Assembly: GCA_018400715.1 (NCBI GenBank) | Contig: JAGYME010000001.1 | Coordinates: 1-44,939 of the forward strand | Direction of reading: 5' to 3' | DNA length: 44,939 nt | Source: Candidatus Bipolaricaulota bacterium | Lineage (GTDB): Bacteria; Bipolaricaulota; Bipolaricaulia; M55B111 | In this document: in pieces, positions 15,599 through 24,066 of the stretch | How positions within the stretch are numbered: the first letter of the stretch is position 1 | Layout of the letters: every line of letters begins with the position of its first letter | The notes under the pieces: generated by a model | What the model saw: the letters and a program-made list of their open reading frames with translations, nothing else | What the model was told of the DNA's origin: nothing | The model's database searches: none | Made by a program: the position numbers and the translations under genes

Positions 15599-16933
15599 AT
15601 GTTTAAGAAAGTTTTAGCCACGAGTTTGATACTAGCTGTACTGTTGGTTGGAGGTTTGTCGGTCCTCGCTGAGGAGAATGTGACGTTCTGGACAACGGAC
15701 AACGAACCCGACAGGGTTGCGGTATATGAGGAGATCGCCGAAGAATTCATGGACGAGTACCCGGACGTGGAGATCGAGATAGTTCCGGTCGACGAGTCCG
15801 CAATTAGCCAGCGGATAGCAGCGGCAGCGGCGGCGGGTGACCTACCCGATCTTGTCAGGATGGGCGTTGAGCGGGTATCCGTATTTGCCGCCGATAACAT
15901 GCTGGACGAAGATGCCGTCGAGGAAGTGATATCCAGTATAGGTGAGACCGACTTTAGGGACGGCCCATTGTCCATGGTCGTGAACCCGGCCACGGGCAAG
16001 TACGCGGCACTGCCGTTCGACGGTTGGATCCAGGCTATCTGGTATCGGAAGGACTTATTTAGGGAGAACAACCTTACCCCGCCCGTGTCCTGGGCAGATA
16101 TTAACGCGGCGGTTGACAGGTTGCCCGAAACTGATGACGTCGATTACGCGCTGACCCTGGGAACGGACCCCGGCCAGAATTACCCTCATCAGGTCTTCGA
16201 GCAGGTAGCTATCTCGAACGACGCCTGGCCATTCGACTCGGAGGGTAAAGTAACTATGGACACTCCGGAGATGGTCGCGGCGCTCGACTTTTACACCGGA
16301 TTGCAGAGAGGAGCAGTACCCGGACCACACTACTGGAGGACCGCACGGGAGACTTACGAATTGAGTCAGACGGCAATGCTTTTCTACAGCACCTATATCA
16401 TGGACGACCTGGTTGAAGGGTCGGGCATGGAAGAAGGGGGCAAGATCGAGATCCCGATAGAGGACCTGCCGCAGAAGACCGGGTTTGCCTCAAACATGGT
16501 AGGACCTAATGGGTCTGCAACTTACGGTCAGCTCGTCACGCTGGGGATATTTAAGGACGCAAGCCCTGCTGCCACCGAGGTCGCCGAGTACTACCTCACG
16601 GACGGTTACATAAATATCCTCGCCCTGGCCCCGTTCGGCAAGGTGCCGGTGCTGGAAAGTGCAGTTGAGGAATGGAAGACACTCAGCCCGTACTTCGAGA
16701 ACTACTCGGACGAGACGTTGAACGAAATCGCCAACGGTTTTGAAAACATGCAGCGCTGGCTGTTCAGGCCGGATTATGGGCAGACAGAAAGGGCCGTAAT
16801 TGGTGATATCGAGGGTCAGACGTTAATTCCTCAGGTAATTAGCAGAATTGCCATCGAGGGTTCGATGACGCCCGAACAAGGTGCGGAGTGGCTGCAGGAC
16901 CGCGTGGAAGAACTGCTTGAGGAGAGACAGTAA
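15599..16933 (+). CDS. Sugar/glycoside ABC transporter substrate-binding protein (family 1)
   Basis: 444-residue exported binding protein of the CUT1 (MalE/UgpB-like) type. Signal peptide 1-23 (VLATSLILAVLLVGGLSVLA), no lipobox Cys. Mature sequence opens VTFWTTDNEPDRVAVYEEIAEEF, then RIAAAAAAGDLPDLVRMG, IQAIWYRKDLFRENNLTPPVSW and a C-terminal LQDRVEELLEE. ATG 15599 has GGAGG at 15589-15593; the frame is open upstream to 15491, but that part would bury the signal peptide. First structural gene of the operon with two permeases, a GH13_18 phosphorylase and a GT4 enzyme, so the ligand is probably an alpha-glucoside such as glucosylglycerate (inference). Confidence 0.93.
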   Translation: MFKKVLATSLILAVLLVGGLSVLAEENVTFWTTDNEPDRVAVYEEIAEEFMDEYPDVEIEIVPVDESAISQRIAAAAAAGDLPDLVRMGVERVSVFAADNMLDEDAVEEVISSIGETDFRDGPLSMVVNPATGKYAALPFDGWIQAIWYRKDLFRENNLTPPVSWADINAAVDRLPETDDVDYALTLGTDPGQNYPHQVFEQVAISNDAWPFDSEGKVTMDTPEMVAALDFYTGLQRGAVPGPHYWRTARETYELSQTAMLFYSTYIMDDLVEGSGMEEGGKIEIPIEDLPQKTGFASNMVGPNGSATYGQLVTLGIFKDASPAATEVAEYYLTDGYINILALAPFGKVPVLESAVEEWKTLSPYFENYSDETLNEIANGFENMQRWLFRPDYGQTERAVIGDIEGQTLIPQVISRIAIEGSMTPEQGAEWLQDRVEELLEERQ

Positions 16934-16966
16934 GCTCCTCTTAGTTCCTGGGATTTATGGTCTAGG

Positions 16967-16997
16967 GAAGACGGGAGGTCGCCCTCCCGTCTTCTTT
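16967..16997 (+). terminator. Intra-operon hairpin (partial terminator or mRNA stabiliser) after the binding-protein gene
   Basis: Perfect 12-bp stem, GAAGACGGGAGG (16967-16978) with its complement (16983-16994), loop TCGC, then TTTCTT. It lies between the binding-protein gene and the permease genes, where such hairpins usually lower permease expression relative to the binding protein. Confidence 0.75.
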
Positions 16998-17019
16998 CTT
17001 AACCTGGAGGTGTATCTGC

Positions 17020-17982
17020 ATGGCCGGACCGGCGAACGAAGACGCCAGGAGGTACCTTTTTCGAAGGTGGAACTCGATTCACGCGAGGGAGTCCAGGCTC
17101 GCCTGGGCCCTGACCTCTCCGACTGCTCTTATCGTCTTCGGTCTTGTGATATTTCCCGCGTTCTTCAGCGGGTGGATGAGCTTTCACGACGTCTCGTTGA
17201 GGAACCTGAGCAGCGTATTCTCTGCACCCTTTGTTGGCTTTGAGAACTACGTGGACGTGATCAACAACTGGGCGTTCAAGTTCCACAGCTTGCGTTCATG
17301 GGGAGCGGCGATTACCAGCGTGGTCTACTCGTTCGTGTCGACGGCACTAACCGTGCTGGTCGGTCTACTGGCTGCCTTGATACTAAACCGCAAGTTCCGG
17401 GCGCGGGGGCTGGCACGTGCCATCTTCCTCTTTCCTTACATCGCGCCAATCGTCAGCGTGGCGTTCGTCTGGCGCTGGCTGTTGAGTCCCAGGACGTCGG
17501 GTGTCCTCAACGACCTGTTGATCAGAATGGGTGCTCTCTCCGCTCCAATATCTTACATATCCACCCGCGGGTTGGCCCTTATCATCGTCGTTGCGTTTAC
17601 GGCCTGGCGGTATTTCCCATTTGCTATGCTGATGCTTTTAGCCAGACTGCAGGCCATCGACAGCACGCTGTACGAGTCCGCTGCCGTTGACGGGGCCAAC
17701 GGCTGGCAGAAGTTTAGATATATTACAATCCCCGAACTTCGCTACGTCCTTGGTGCGGTCTTTATGCTCCGCCTTATCTGGACCTTCAACAAGTTTGACG
17801 ACATCTTCCTTCTCACCGGTGGGGGATACGGGACGAACGTGCTGCCGATCCTGACCTATCAGTTCACGTTTAAGTCCTTCGATTTTGGAAAAGGAGCAGC
17901 TACCGCGATGATCCTGCTGGGTATACTCCTGCTATTTTTGCTCGTTTACCTCTTATTCTTCGTGCGCCGGGGTGAAACTTGA
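17020..17982 (+). CDS. ABC sugar permease 1 (MalF/UgpA-like)
   Basis: 320-residue membrane protein with about six hydrophobic segments, after a basic N-terminal tail. It carries the CUT1 permease EAA loop: STLYESAAVDGANGWQKFRYITIPEL, the ATPase contact. GGAGG lies upstream of ATG 17020 and the stop TGA shares one base with the ATG of the next gene (TGATG). It works with the second permease and the binding protein. No ATPase gene is in the operon, so a shared MsmX/UgpC-type ATPase encoded elsewhere is expected. Confidence 0.93.
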   Translation: MAGPANEDARRYLFRRWNSIHARESRLAWALTSPTALIVFGLVIFPAFFSGWMSFHDVSLRNLSSVFSAPFVGFENYVDVINNWAFKFHSLRSWGAAITSVVYSFVSTALTVLVGLLAALILNRKFRARGLARAIFLFPYIAPIVSVAFVWRWLLSPRTSGVLNDLLIRMGALSAPISYISTRGLALIIVVAFTAWRYFPFAMLMLLARLQAIDSTLYESAAVDGANGWQKFRYITIPELRYVLGAVFMLRLIWTFNKFDDIFLLTGGGYGTNVLPILTYQFTFKSFDFGKGAATAMILLGILLLFLLVYLLFFVRRGET

Positions 17983-18896
17983 TGGATAGAAAAGGCAATT
18001 CCGAAAAAAAGCTGGACGTCTTTGGTCACCTTACCCGGTGGTTTACCCTGCCCAAGTTTTTCTTCGCGGCGGGACTTACGTTCTTTCTCACGGGCGTCCT
18101 ATTTCCGTTTTACTGGATGATAACGTCGTCGTTTAAGTCGTATGCCGAGATCGGCAGCAGGACCCCGGTCTACTGGCCATCGAGTTTTCGACTCGAGGCC
18201 TACCGCGAGCTCTTCGATCCGAGCCATCCGGAGTTCTGGAACTTTGGGCAAAACCTGTTGAATAGCTTTAAGGTGGCCGCGCCGACGGCAATCATCGCCG
18301 TGGTCCTGTCCCTCCTCGGAGCCTACGCCATCGCCAGGTTGAGGTTTAAAGGTAAGGAGTTGCTGCTGAATGGGGTTTTGCTCGTCTACCTCTTTCCCGC
18401 AGTCCTGTTGATGATCCCCCTGTTCGCGATGCTGACCAAGGTAGGTCGGAGCGTGGGTTTCTCCGTTCAGGACAACCTGGTCGTCCTTATTCTCACCTAC
18501 CTTGCTCAGACCCTGCCAGTTGCTCTCTACATGTTGACGAACTACTTCAAGAGCATACCCGCTGAGATCGAACAGGCGGGGCTGATAGATGGTTGTAGCC
18601 GGCTGGGCGTGATCTGGCGAATTACCATACCCCTCTCGATTCCTGCGCTGACGTCGGTGGCGATGTACACCTTTATGATCGCCTGGAACGAGTTTCTGTA
18701 CGCCCTTGTGTTCCTTAACAGTCCCGAGGTGTTTACGGTCCCGATCAAGATAAATATGATCTTCAACGATCCAACCCCGCGTCCGCATGTAGTCATGGCT
18801 GCTTCCACTATAACGACGATTCCAGTTATGATTCTCTTCCTAACGCTGCAGCGCTTCCTCGAGGAGGGACTGACGGCAGGTGGCGTCAAGGGATAA
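17982..18896 (+). CDS. ABC sugar permease 2 (MalG/UgpE-like)
   Basis: 304-residue membrane protein with six hydrophobic segments. The EAA loop reads IPAEIEQAGLIDGCSRLGVIWRITIPL, as in MalG-type permeases. ATG 17982 overlaps the previous stop by one base behind GGGGTGA; TTG 17979 is a less likely alternative. It ends two bases before the phosphorylase start, so the operon is tightly coupled. Confidence 0.93.
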   Translation: MDRKGNSEKKLDVFGHLTRWFTLPKFFFAAGLTFFLTGVLFPFYWMITSSFKSYAEIGSRTPVYWPSSFRLEAYRELFDPSHPEFWNFGQNLLNSFKVAAPTAIIAVVLSLLGAYAIARLRFKGKELLLNGVLLVYLFPAVLLMIPLFAMLTKVGRSVGFSVQDNLVVLILTYLAQTLPVALYMLTNYFKSIPAEIEQAGLIDGCSRLGVIWRITIPLSIPALTSVAMYTFMIAWNEFLYALVFLNSPEVFTVPIKINMIFNDPTPRPHVVMAASTITTIPVMILFLTLQRFLEEGLTAGGVKG

Positions 18897-18898
18897 CG

Positions 18899-20662
18899 AT
18901 GAGCGAAAGATTGAAGAAGATCGAGGATATCTTGCGGTTCCTGTATGGAGATTCGGACGGACGGGCTGCCTGGCGAAGAATTGAGAACCTCATGGACGAG
19001 TTCTCTGGCCGGGAAGGTCCCCGGGCCGGGGAAGTGGCCGACGGAGCGGGGTTCACCGAGAAGGACGTCGCCCTGATTACGTACGCTGACCAGGTGCAGT
19101 CACCCGGAGAACCGCCGTTGAGGGTCCTAGCGGACTTTCTACGGGAAACCGTCGGTGACGACGTTAGTATCCTGCACGTGCTCCCCTTCTTTCCTTACTC
19201 GTCGGACGACGGGTTCTCCGTAATGGACTACAAGGAGGTTAACCCGGAGTACGGGAGCTGGGAGGACGTAAAGAAGCTGGGCGAGGACTTCGACCTCATG
19301 TTCGATCTGGTTATCAATCACGTATCCCGAGAGAGCAAGTGGTTTTCGCAGTACCAAGACGGAAATCCGGATTTTTCGAGCTTTTTTATCGACGTGGACC
19401 CATCGTGGGACCTCTCGGGAGTCTTGAGGCCCCGCGACAACCCGCTCACTACGGAAGCGGTCGTGGACGGTGAGGAGAAGGAACTCTGGTCGACGTTTAC
19501 CAGAGATCAGATAGACCTGAACTACGGGAACCCCGACGTGTTGGTGAAGATGATCGATATCCTGCTCTTTTACGTTGCTCGGGGGGCGAAGGTGATCCGG
19601 CTTGACGCCGTTGCATATCTGTGGAAGAAACCGGGAACTAGCTGTATTCACCTGGAGGAGACGCACCGCCTCGTGAAGCTTTTTCGGGCGGTGCTGGACG
19701 AAGTGGCTCCGGAAGTTGCGTTAATTACCGAGACGAACGTCCCCCACGAACATAACGTATCTTACTTTGGAGATGAAGGAGACGAAGCTCAACTCGTCTA
19801 CCAGTTTCCGCTTCCTCCACTGGTCCTCGACGCCTTTCAGACGGGGAACGCGAGTTATTTGAACGCTTGGGCAAGAGAACTGGATTTCCCCGGTACGTCA
19901 GGGGGATTCCTTAACTTCCTCGCTTCTCATGATGGTATAGGTCTGAGGCCGGCCGAGGGGGTTTTGCCCAGCTCTTCTATAGACCGTATGGTGGACCTGG
20001 CGGTTAAACACGGTGGGGCGGTCTCCTACAGGGCGGACCGCTCTGGGGGGAAAAGTCCCTACGAACTCAACATATCCTACTTCGATGCTCTGTCCGATCC
20101 AAACGGCTCAGAACCCCTCGGCCTGCAGGTCGACCGGTTTATTGCCTCACAGGCGATAAACCTCGCCTTCAAGGGTCTACCGGGGATATACTTTCACAGC
20201 CTGTACGGGTCGAGGAACTGGTCCGAAGGCGTAAAACGCACCGGGAGGAAGAGATCAATTAACCGGGAAAGGCTACGACTTTCCCGACTGGAGGAGGAGT
20301 TGAGCAGGGAGGATTCTACTCGCTCGCGGGTCCTGCGGAGGTTCAAATCGCTGCTCGAGGTCAGGCGTAACAACCGGGCCTTCCATCCTGATTCGGACCA
20401 GAAGGTCCTTGATTTAAGCCCCGAAGTCGTTGGTATATCCAGGATACCCGAGGATAAGGGGGAGGCCGTCTTATGTCTACACAACGTATCATCGGAAATG
20501 GTAGAGGTCTCTCTCGGCAGGGGTCTTGAGGTTCCAGAGGAGAAGTTGACTCCGGTACGTGATTTATTGAGCGGGAAGGAGTTTCGGGCCGGACCCGACG
20601 GGACCGTAAAGGTAGGACTTCCTCCCTACGGCGTGCGCTGGTTAAAGGGAAAGCCGGCATGA
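18899..20662 (+). CDS. GH13_18 sugar phosphorylase (glucosylglycerate phosphorylase-like)
   Basis: 587-residue (beta/alpha)8 enzyme of the sucrose-phosphorylase branch of GH13. Catalytic residues: nucleophile Asp236 (VIRLDAVAY), acid/base Glu278 (LITETNVPHEHNVSYFG), stabiliser Asp345 (FLASHDGIGLRP). The N-terminal extension before the barrel and the sequence around WKKPGTSCIHLEETH resemble E. coli YcjM and other glucosylglycerate or sucrose-6-phosphate phosphorylases. These cleave an alpha-glucoside with phosphate to glucose 1-phosphate. Position after an ABC importer fits intracellular phosphorolysis of imported or stored glucosylglycerate, a compatible solute. Exact substrate cannot be read from the sequence. 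The stop overlaps the next gene by 4 bases (ATGA). Confidence 0.88.
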   Translation: MSERLKKIEDILRFLYGDSDGRAAWRRIENLMDEFSGREGPRAGEVADGAGFTEKDVALITYADQVQSPGEPPLRVLADFLRETVGDDVSILHVLPFFPYSSDDGFSVMDYKEVNPEYGSWEDVKKLGEDFDLMFDLVINHVSRESKWFSQYQDGNPDFSSFFIDVDPSWDLSGVLRPRDNPLTTEAVVDGEEKELWSTFTRDQIDLNYGNPDVLVKMIDILLFYVARGAKVIRLDAVAYLWKKPGTSCIHLEETHRLVKLFRAVLDEVAPEVALITETNVPHEHNVSYFGDEGDEAQLVYQFPLPPLVLDAFQTGNASYLNAWARELDFPGTSGGFLNFLASHDGIGLRPAEGVLPSSSIDRMVDLAVKHGGAVSYRADRSGGKSPYELNISYFDALSDPNGSEPLGLQVDRFIASQAINLAFKGLPGIYFHSLYGSRNWSEGVKRTGRKRSINRERLRLSRLEEELSREDSTRSRVLRRFKSLLEVRRNNRAFHPDSDQKVLDLSPEVVGISRIPEDKGEAVLCLHNVSSEMVEVSLGRGLEVPEEKLTPVRDLLSGKEFRAGPDGTVKVGLPPYGVRWLKGKPA

Positions 20663-21885
20663 ACGTCGGATTTGTATCGACCAGGTTGTCCGGCACGGAC
20701 GGGGTTTCGCTGGAGGCAGGGAAGCTGGCGGAAATTTTAAAGGAGATGGGTCATAGCTGCTTCTACTGTGCGGGTGAGATCGACCGGCCCGAGAGGAGAA
20801 GCTTGCTCTCACCTCTCATGTCCTTTAACCATCCTGAGATAACCAAGGTCCAGGACAAGTTCTTTCGTGCGGAACGGACCCACGGCCTGAAGGAAGAAAT
20901 ACGGACGGTCGCGGGGGAGTTGGAGGACGACCTCCGGAAGTTCGTCCGTCGGTTCGGAATCGACGTCCTATTTACACAGAACGCCCAGTCCATACCGATG
21001 AACGTCCCCCTGGGCGTCGCTCTGGGCGAGTTTATCTCGTCCAACACCATTCCGGCCGTCGCTCATCACCACGATTTTTGGTGGGAGAGGGGGCGGTTCC
21101 TAGATTCCAACGGGCGTGAAATTTTGGAAAAGTACTTTCCACCGGACCTGGATGGAGTGACACACCTGGTAATAAATAGCATCGCGCGAAGGAGCCTCGA
21201 GGAGAGGAAGGGAATCAAGGCTCAACTCCTTCCCAACGTCCTCGACTTTTCTACTCCACCTTCCGGCGTGGACGGGTTCAACGGGGACCTCAGGGAGGAA
21301 CTGGGACTGGAGAAGGGCGAAAAATTCTTTCTGCAGCCGACGAGGGTCGTCCCCCGCAAAGGCATTGAACAGTCGATCAAGTTGATCGCCGAATTGGACG
21401 GGTTTACAGACAAACTGTTCATTACTCACGAGGCGGGCGACGAGGGGACGGAATACCTGGAAGAGTTGAGATGTCTGGCGAATGACCTGGGGGTAGACCT
21501 CAGATATGTGGCGGATTCCTTTGGGTCCGATGGACGTAGTGGTAAAAACAAGCGGTATTCCCTCTGGGACGCGTACGCTCACGCCGACTTCGTCACCTAT
21601 CCAAGCCTCAAGGAAGGGTTTGGGAACGGGCTCCTGGAGGCCATCTACTTCCGCGTACCCGCCCTGGTGAACCGCTACCCGGTATACGTATCCGACATCG
21701 GCCCGCTCGGGTTTCGTTTTGTCGAGATAGATGGAGAAGTCGAATCAGGTGCAATTCATGAGGTGGAGGAAGTGTTGACGGACCCGGGGGTCCGCCGAAA
21801 GGCCGTCGAGGTTAACTACGAGTTGGGTAAGGAGTATTTTTCCTACGACCGGGCGGAGAGAGTCCTCCGGAAGGCGTTGAACTGA
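20659..21885 (+). CDS. GT4 glycosyltransferase (mannosylglucosylglycerate-synthase-like)
   Basis: 408-residue GT-B retaining glycosyltransferase. Start NVGFVSTRLSGTDGVSLEAGKLAEIL, then HHHDFWWERGRF, VINSIARRSLEERKG, LQPTRVVPRKGIEQSIKLI (donor-side Rossmann start) and the E-x7-E-like motif in SLKEGFGNGLLEAIYFR. I remember this subgroup occurring beside GH13_18 phosphorylases, some members being annotated as mannosylglucosylglycerate synthases. A role in making or rebuilding a glucosylglycerate-based osmolyte is therefore plausible but inferred. ATG 20659 overlaps the phosphorylase stop by 4 bases, so the two are translationally coupled. Confidence 0.8.
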   Translation: MNVGFVSTRLSGTDGVSLEAGKLAEILKEMGHSCFYCAGEIDRPERRSLLSPLMSFNHPEITKVQDKFFRAERTHGLKEEIRTVAGELEDDLRKFVRRFGIDVLFTQNAQSIPMNVPLGVALGEFISSNTIPAVAHHHDFWWERGRFLDSNGREILEKYFPPDLDGVTHLVINSIARRSLEERKGIKAQLLPNVLDFSTPPSGVDGFNGDLREELGLEKGEKFFLQPTRVVPRKGIEQSIKLIAELDGFTDKLFITHEAGDEGTEYLEELRCLANDLGVDLRYVADSFGSDGRSGKNKRYSLWDAYAHADFVTYPSLKEGFGNGLLEAIYFRVPALVNRYPVYVSDIGPLGFRFVEIDGEVESGAIHEVEEVLTDPGVRRKAVEVNYELGKEYFSYDRAERVLRKALN

Positions 21886-21962
21886 ATCGCTTCTTCCTTC
21901 TTGTCTGAAGGCCGGTTACTTTTTACCATGTAGAGACCTGATTCTTGCTTTGAGGTGAAAAA

Positions 21963-22796
21963 ATGGCAGAGGTAAATCAGCCCTCGGCGATAGGAAGACC
22001 GCTGGACCCGAATTACCCGAGCAACCTGTTTATCATAATCTTTACCGGTGTCGGCTTCGTCGGCCTGTTGGTGAGTGAGTTACTGCTTTCGGGTGGAGTT
22101 CTTGACTCGCTCGCGTTTGCGGGTAGAGGTGCCCTGGGGATCTTCTTGACCTGGGCACTAGGGAGGGAGCTCGAACCGGACAACGCGGCGACGGCTACCC
22201 TCGCCTCCGTGGGGATCGTCGGCCCGATAGTCGTTTGGGGGACCCCTGGCCTCGTCGTGGCCGCCTGGGCACTGTTAACTCTCCGCGCATTAAATCGGAC
22301 GACGGGATTAAAGGCCATGACAGGTGATACAATTTTTCTTACCGTCCTGTCAGGCGTATTAGGCTATTTCGTCTCACCGGTGATCGCGGCCGCGGGTTTC
22401 TTCGTCTTCACGGCCGACGGACTGGCCAGAAACCCAAACCGAAAACACCTTGTGTCGGGTGGAATTATGGGGTTGGAGGCGTTAGCCCTCTGGCTGATAT
22501 CTCCGCCGGGGCTTCCTGAGTACCTCACCAGCGTCCCCGTTTACGTTTCCGTCCTGGCGATCGGTCTTAGTTATCTTTTCGTGATAGCCCTAGAACGTGA
22601 CCTCCAGTCGACCGGGGACAATAGCGGAGAACCTCTCGACCTGACGAGGATCCAGCTCACGCAACTGATAGCTCTGCTCCTAGCGGTCTACTTTTCGCTG
22701 TGGAGGGGAGTGGACGGACTACAAGCCTCGCTCGCCTTGTGGGCGGTCTTTGGGGGTACAGTGCTGACGTGGACTTACAGGCGGCTTGCCAAATAA
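21963..22796 (+). CDS. Multi-pass membrane protein of unknown function
   Basis: 277 residues, not recognised. About eight hydrophobic segments (for example NLFIIIFTGVGFVGLLVSEL, VGIVGPIVVWG, YVSVLAIGLSYLFVIALE and LTQLIALLLAVYFSLW). A charged cytoplasmic-type loop lies at LERDLQSTGDNSGEPLDLTR. Some arrangement of small polar residues resembles prenyltransferase-like or DUF-type membrane families, but no motif is convincing. GAGGTGA precedes ATG 21963. It follows the glycoside operon after 77 bases and is probably cotranscribed with the secreted protein that starts 20 bases later. Confidence 0.7.
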   Translation: MAEVNQPSAIGRPLDPNYPSNLFIIIFTGVGFVGLLVSELLLSGGVLDSLAFAGRGALGIFLTWALGRELEPDNAATATLASVGIVGPIVVWGTPGLVVAAWALLTLRALNRTTGLKAMTGDTIFLTVLSGVLGYFVSPVIAAAGFFVFTADGLARNPNRKHLVSGGIMGLEALALWLISPPGLPEYLTSVPVYVSVLAIGLSYLFVIALERDLQSTGDNSGEPLDLTRIQLTQLIALLLAVYFSLWRGVDGLQASLALWAVFGGTVLTWTYRRLAK

Positions 22797-22815
22797 ATAT
22801 TCCTGGGAGGTAACC

Positions 22816-24000
22816 TTGAAGAGAAATCTCGGAGAAATTTTACCCACGACCTTTGTTATAATAACGCTGTTGTTTATGGGGTCAGTCCCCGCTGGTGGAG
22901 CCGACTTCGAAGTCGTGAGCGCTACTTCACCGGAAGATCTACAATCGCTGGTCCAGCCCCCGAAAGATTCGAACTTCCCCACCTGGCTGGGTGCCGACGC
23001 GGCAACTTCAATACGGGTGGACGACTCGACCTACGTCTGGCTGTTCGGGGATACGTTGATCGGCAAGAGCGAGGGCGGCAGGAGGAAGTACTCCGTCTTT
23101 ATCCACAACACGATAGGCGTCTCCCAAAAAATGGAGGGTGGTGATTTCGGCCGGATTGAGAAGTACTGGCGGGAGGACGACGGGAAAATACTTCCGATAT
23201 TTCCGTGTCAGGAAAAGGAGAAGTTTTACTGGCCCCTCGTTGGTGCCCGCCTCAATAACTCTCTGGTGATAGCAGCGGATAAGGTCACGACGGAGGATAC
23301 GGAAACCTTTAAGACGTTAGGGACGACGCTATTTACGATGAGTAACCCAGAAAAACCTCCCACCGAATGGAATTATTTTTCTAACTTCCTGCCAGAGGAG
23401 GGCGGAGTGACATGGGGTTCGGCCCTTCTAGTCCATGACGGATGGCTCTACGTCTTCGGCGAAAAGGGGGCGGGGTTTGGGTCAAAGTCAACTCTGGGAC
23501 GGTTAAAGGTAGGAGAGGCCGAGGCCGGCAACTGGGATCGTCTGCGGGTCTGGAGCGAGGGTGACTGGAAGGTCGGCGGTACGCCGACGCCGGTACCGGG
23601 GTTGCCCGGTACGTCTGAGACTACGGTAGACCACAATTCTTTCCTTGGCTGGTATTCCCTCAGGATACCTCCCCTCGGCTATGGTGTCCACCTGTATACC
23701 GCAGGCGGCCTAACCGGTCCCTGGAAGGACCAGGGAAAGGTCTATTCCGTCCCCTCGCCGTGGAGTTCGGAGGAGACCGACAAAGGCAAAAACCTGTTTA
23801 GCGCCTACGCGGTCAAGTCTCACCCCGAACTTGCACAGAACGAGGACGAGATCGTCATCACTTATAACGTCAACCTGAACCCCTTTGTTTCCGGTCTGAC
23901 CGGTAAAATGGGGCAATACATCGGACAGGAGAAGTACGAGGGCCTATACGTTCCCCAATTTGTCCTGATAGAGTTACAACGTTCCCCCGAACAGGGGTAA
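22816..24000 (+). CDS. Secreted DUF4185/DUF5005-like beta-propeller protein
   Basis: 394 residues. Signal peptide about 1-27 (FVIITLLFMGSVPAGG). The mature start has WLGADAATSIRVDDSTYVWLFGDTLIG, the GADgA...LFGDT signature of DUF4185/DUF5005 proteins, relatives of five-bladed glycosidase-like propellers. Further blades carry FYWPLVGARLNNSLVIAADK, WGSALLVHDGWLYVFG and FLGWYSLRIPP. Substrate and activity are unknown. I chose TTG 22816 because GGGAGG lies at 22805-22810 and the signal peptide begins there; the longer frame from 22786 overlaps the preceding gene and lacks an RBS. Confidence 0.75.
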   Translation: MKRNLGEILPTTFVIITLLFMGSVPAGGADFEVVSATSPEDLQSLVQPPKDSNFPTWLGADAATSIRVDDSTYVWLFGDTLIGKSEGGRRKYSVFIHNTIGVSQKMEGGDFGRIEKYWREDDGKILPIFPCQEKEKFYWPLVGARLNNSLVIAADKVTTEDTETFKTLGTTLFTMSNPEKPPTEWNYFSNFLPEEGGVTWGSALLVHDGWLYVFGEKGAGFGSKSTLGRLKVGEAEAGNWDRLRVWSEGDWKVGGTPTPVPGLPGTSETTVDHNSFLGWYSLRIPPLGYGVHLYTAGGLTGPWKDQGKVYSVPSPWSSEETDKGKNLFSAYAVKSHPELAQNEDEIVITYNVNLNPFVSGLTGKMGQYIGQEKYEGLYVPQFVLIELQRSPEQG

Positions 24001-24008
24001 AATGGGGG

Positions 24009-24036
24009 TTGACATACCCGACTGCCTGAATATAAT
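24009..24036 (+). promoter_or_regulatory. Strong consensus promoter of the DUF5828-like gene
   Basis: -35 TTGACA (24009-24014), 16-base spacer, -10 TATAAT (24031-24036); both hexamers are perfect. GGAGG at 24056-24060 follows, 6 bases before ATG 24067. Confidence 0.88.
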
Positions 24037-24066
24037 GGATGGTGAAAATTCAACTGGAGGTACACG

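Noticed and set aside
17979-17981. TTG as start of the second sugar permease
   Set aside because: ATG 17982 is better spaced from GGGGTGA and gives the usual TGATG coupling.
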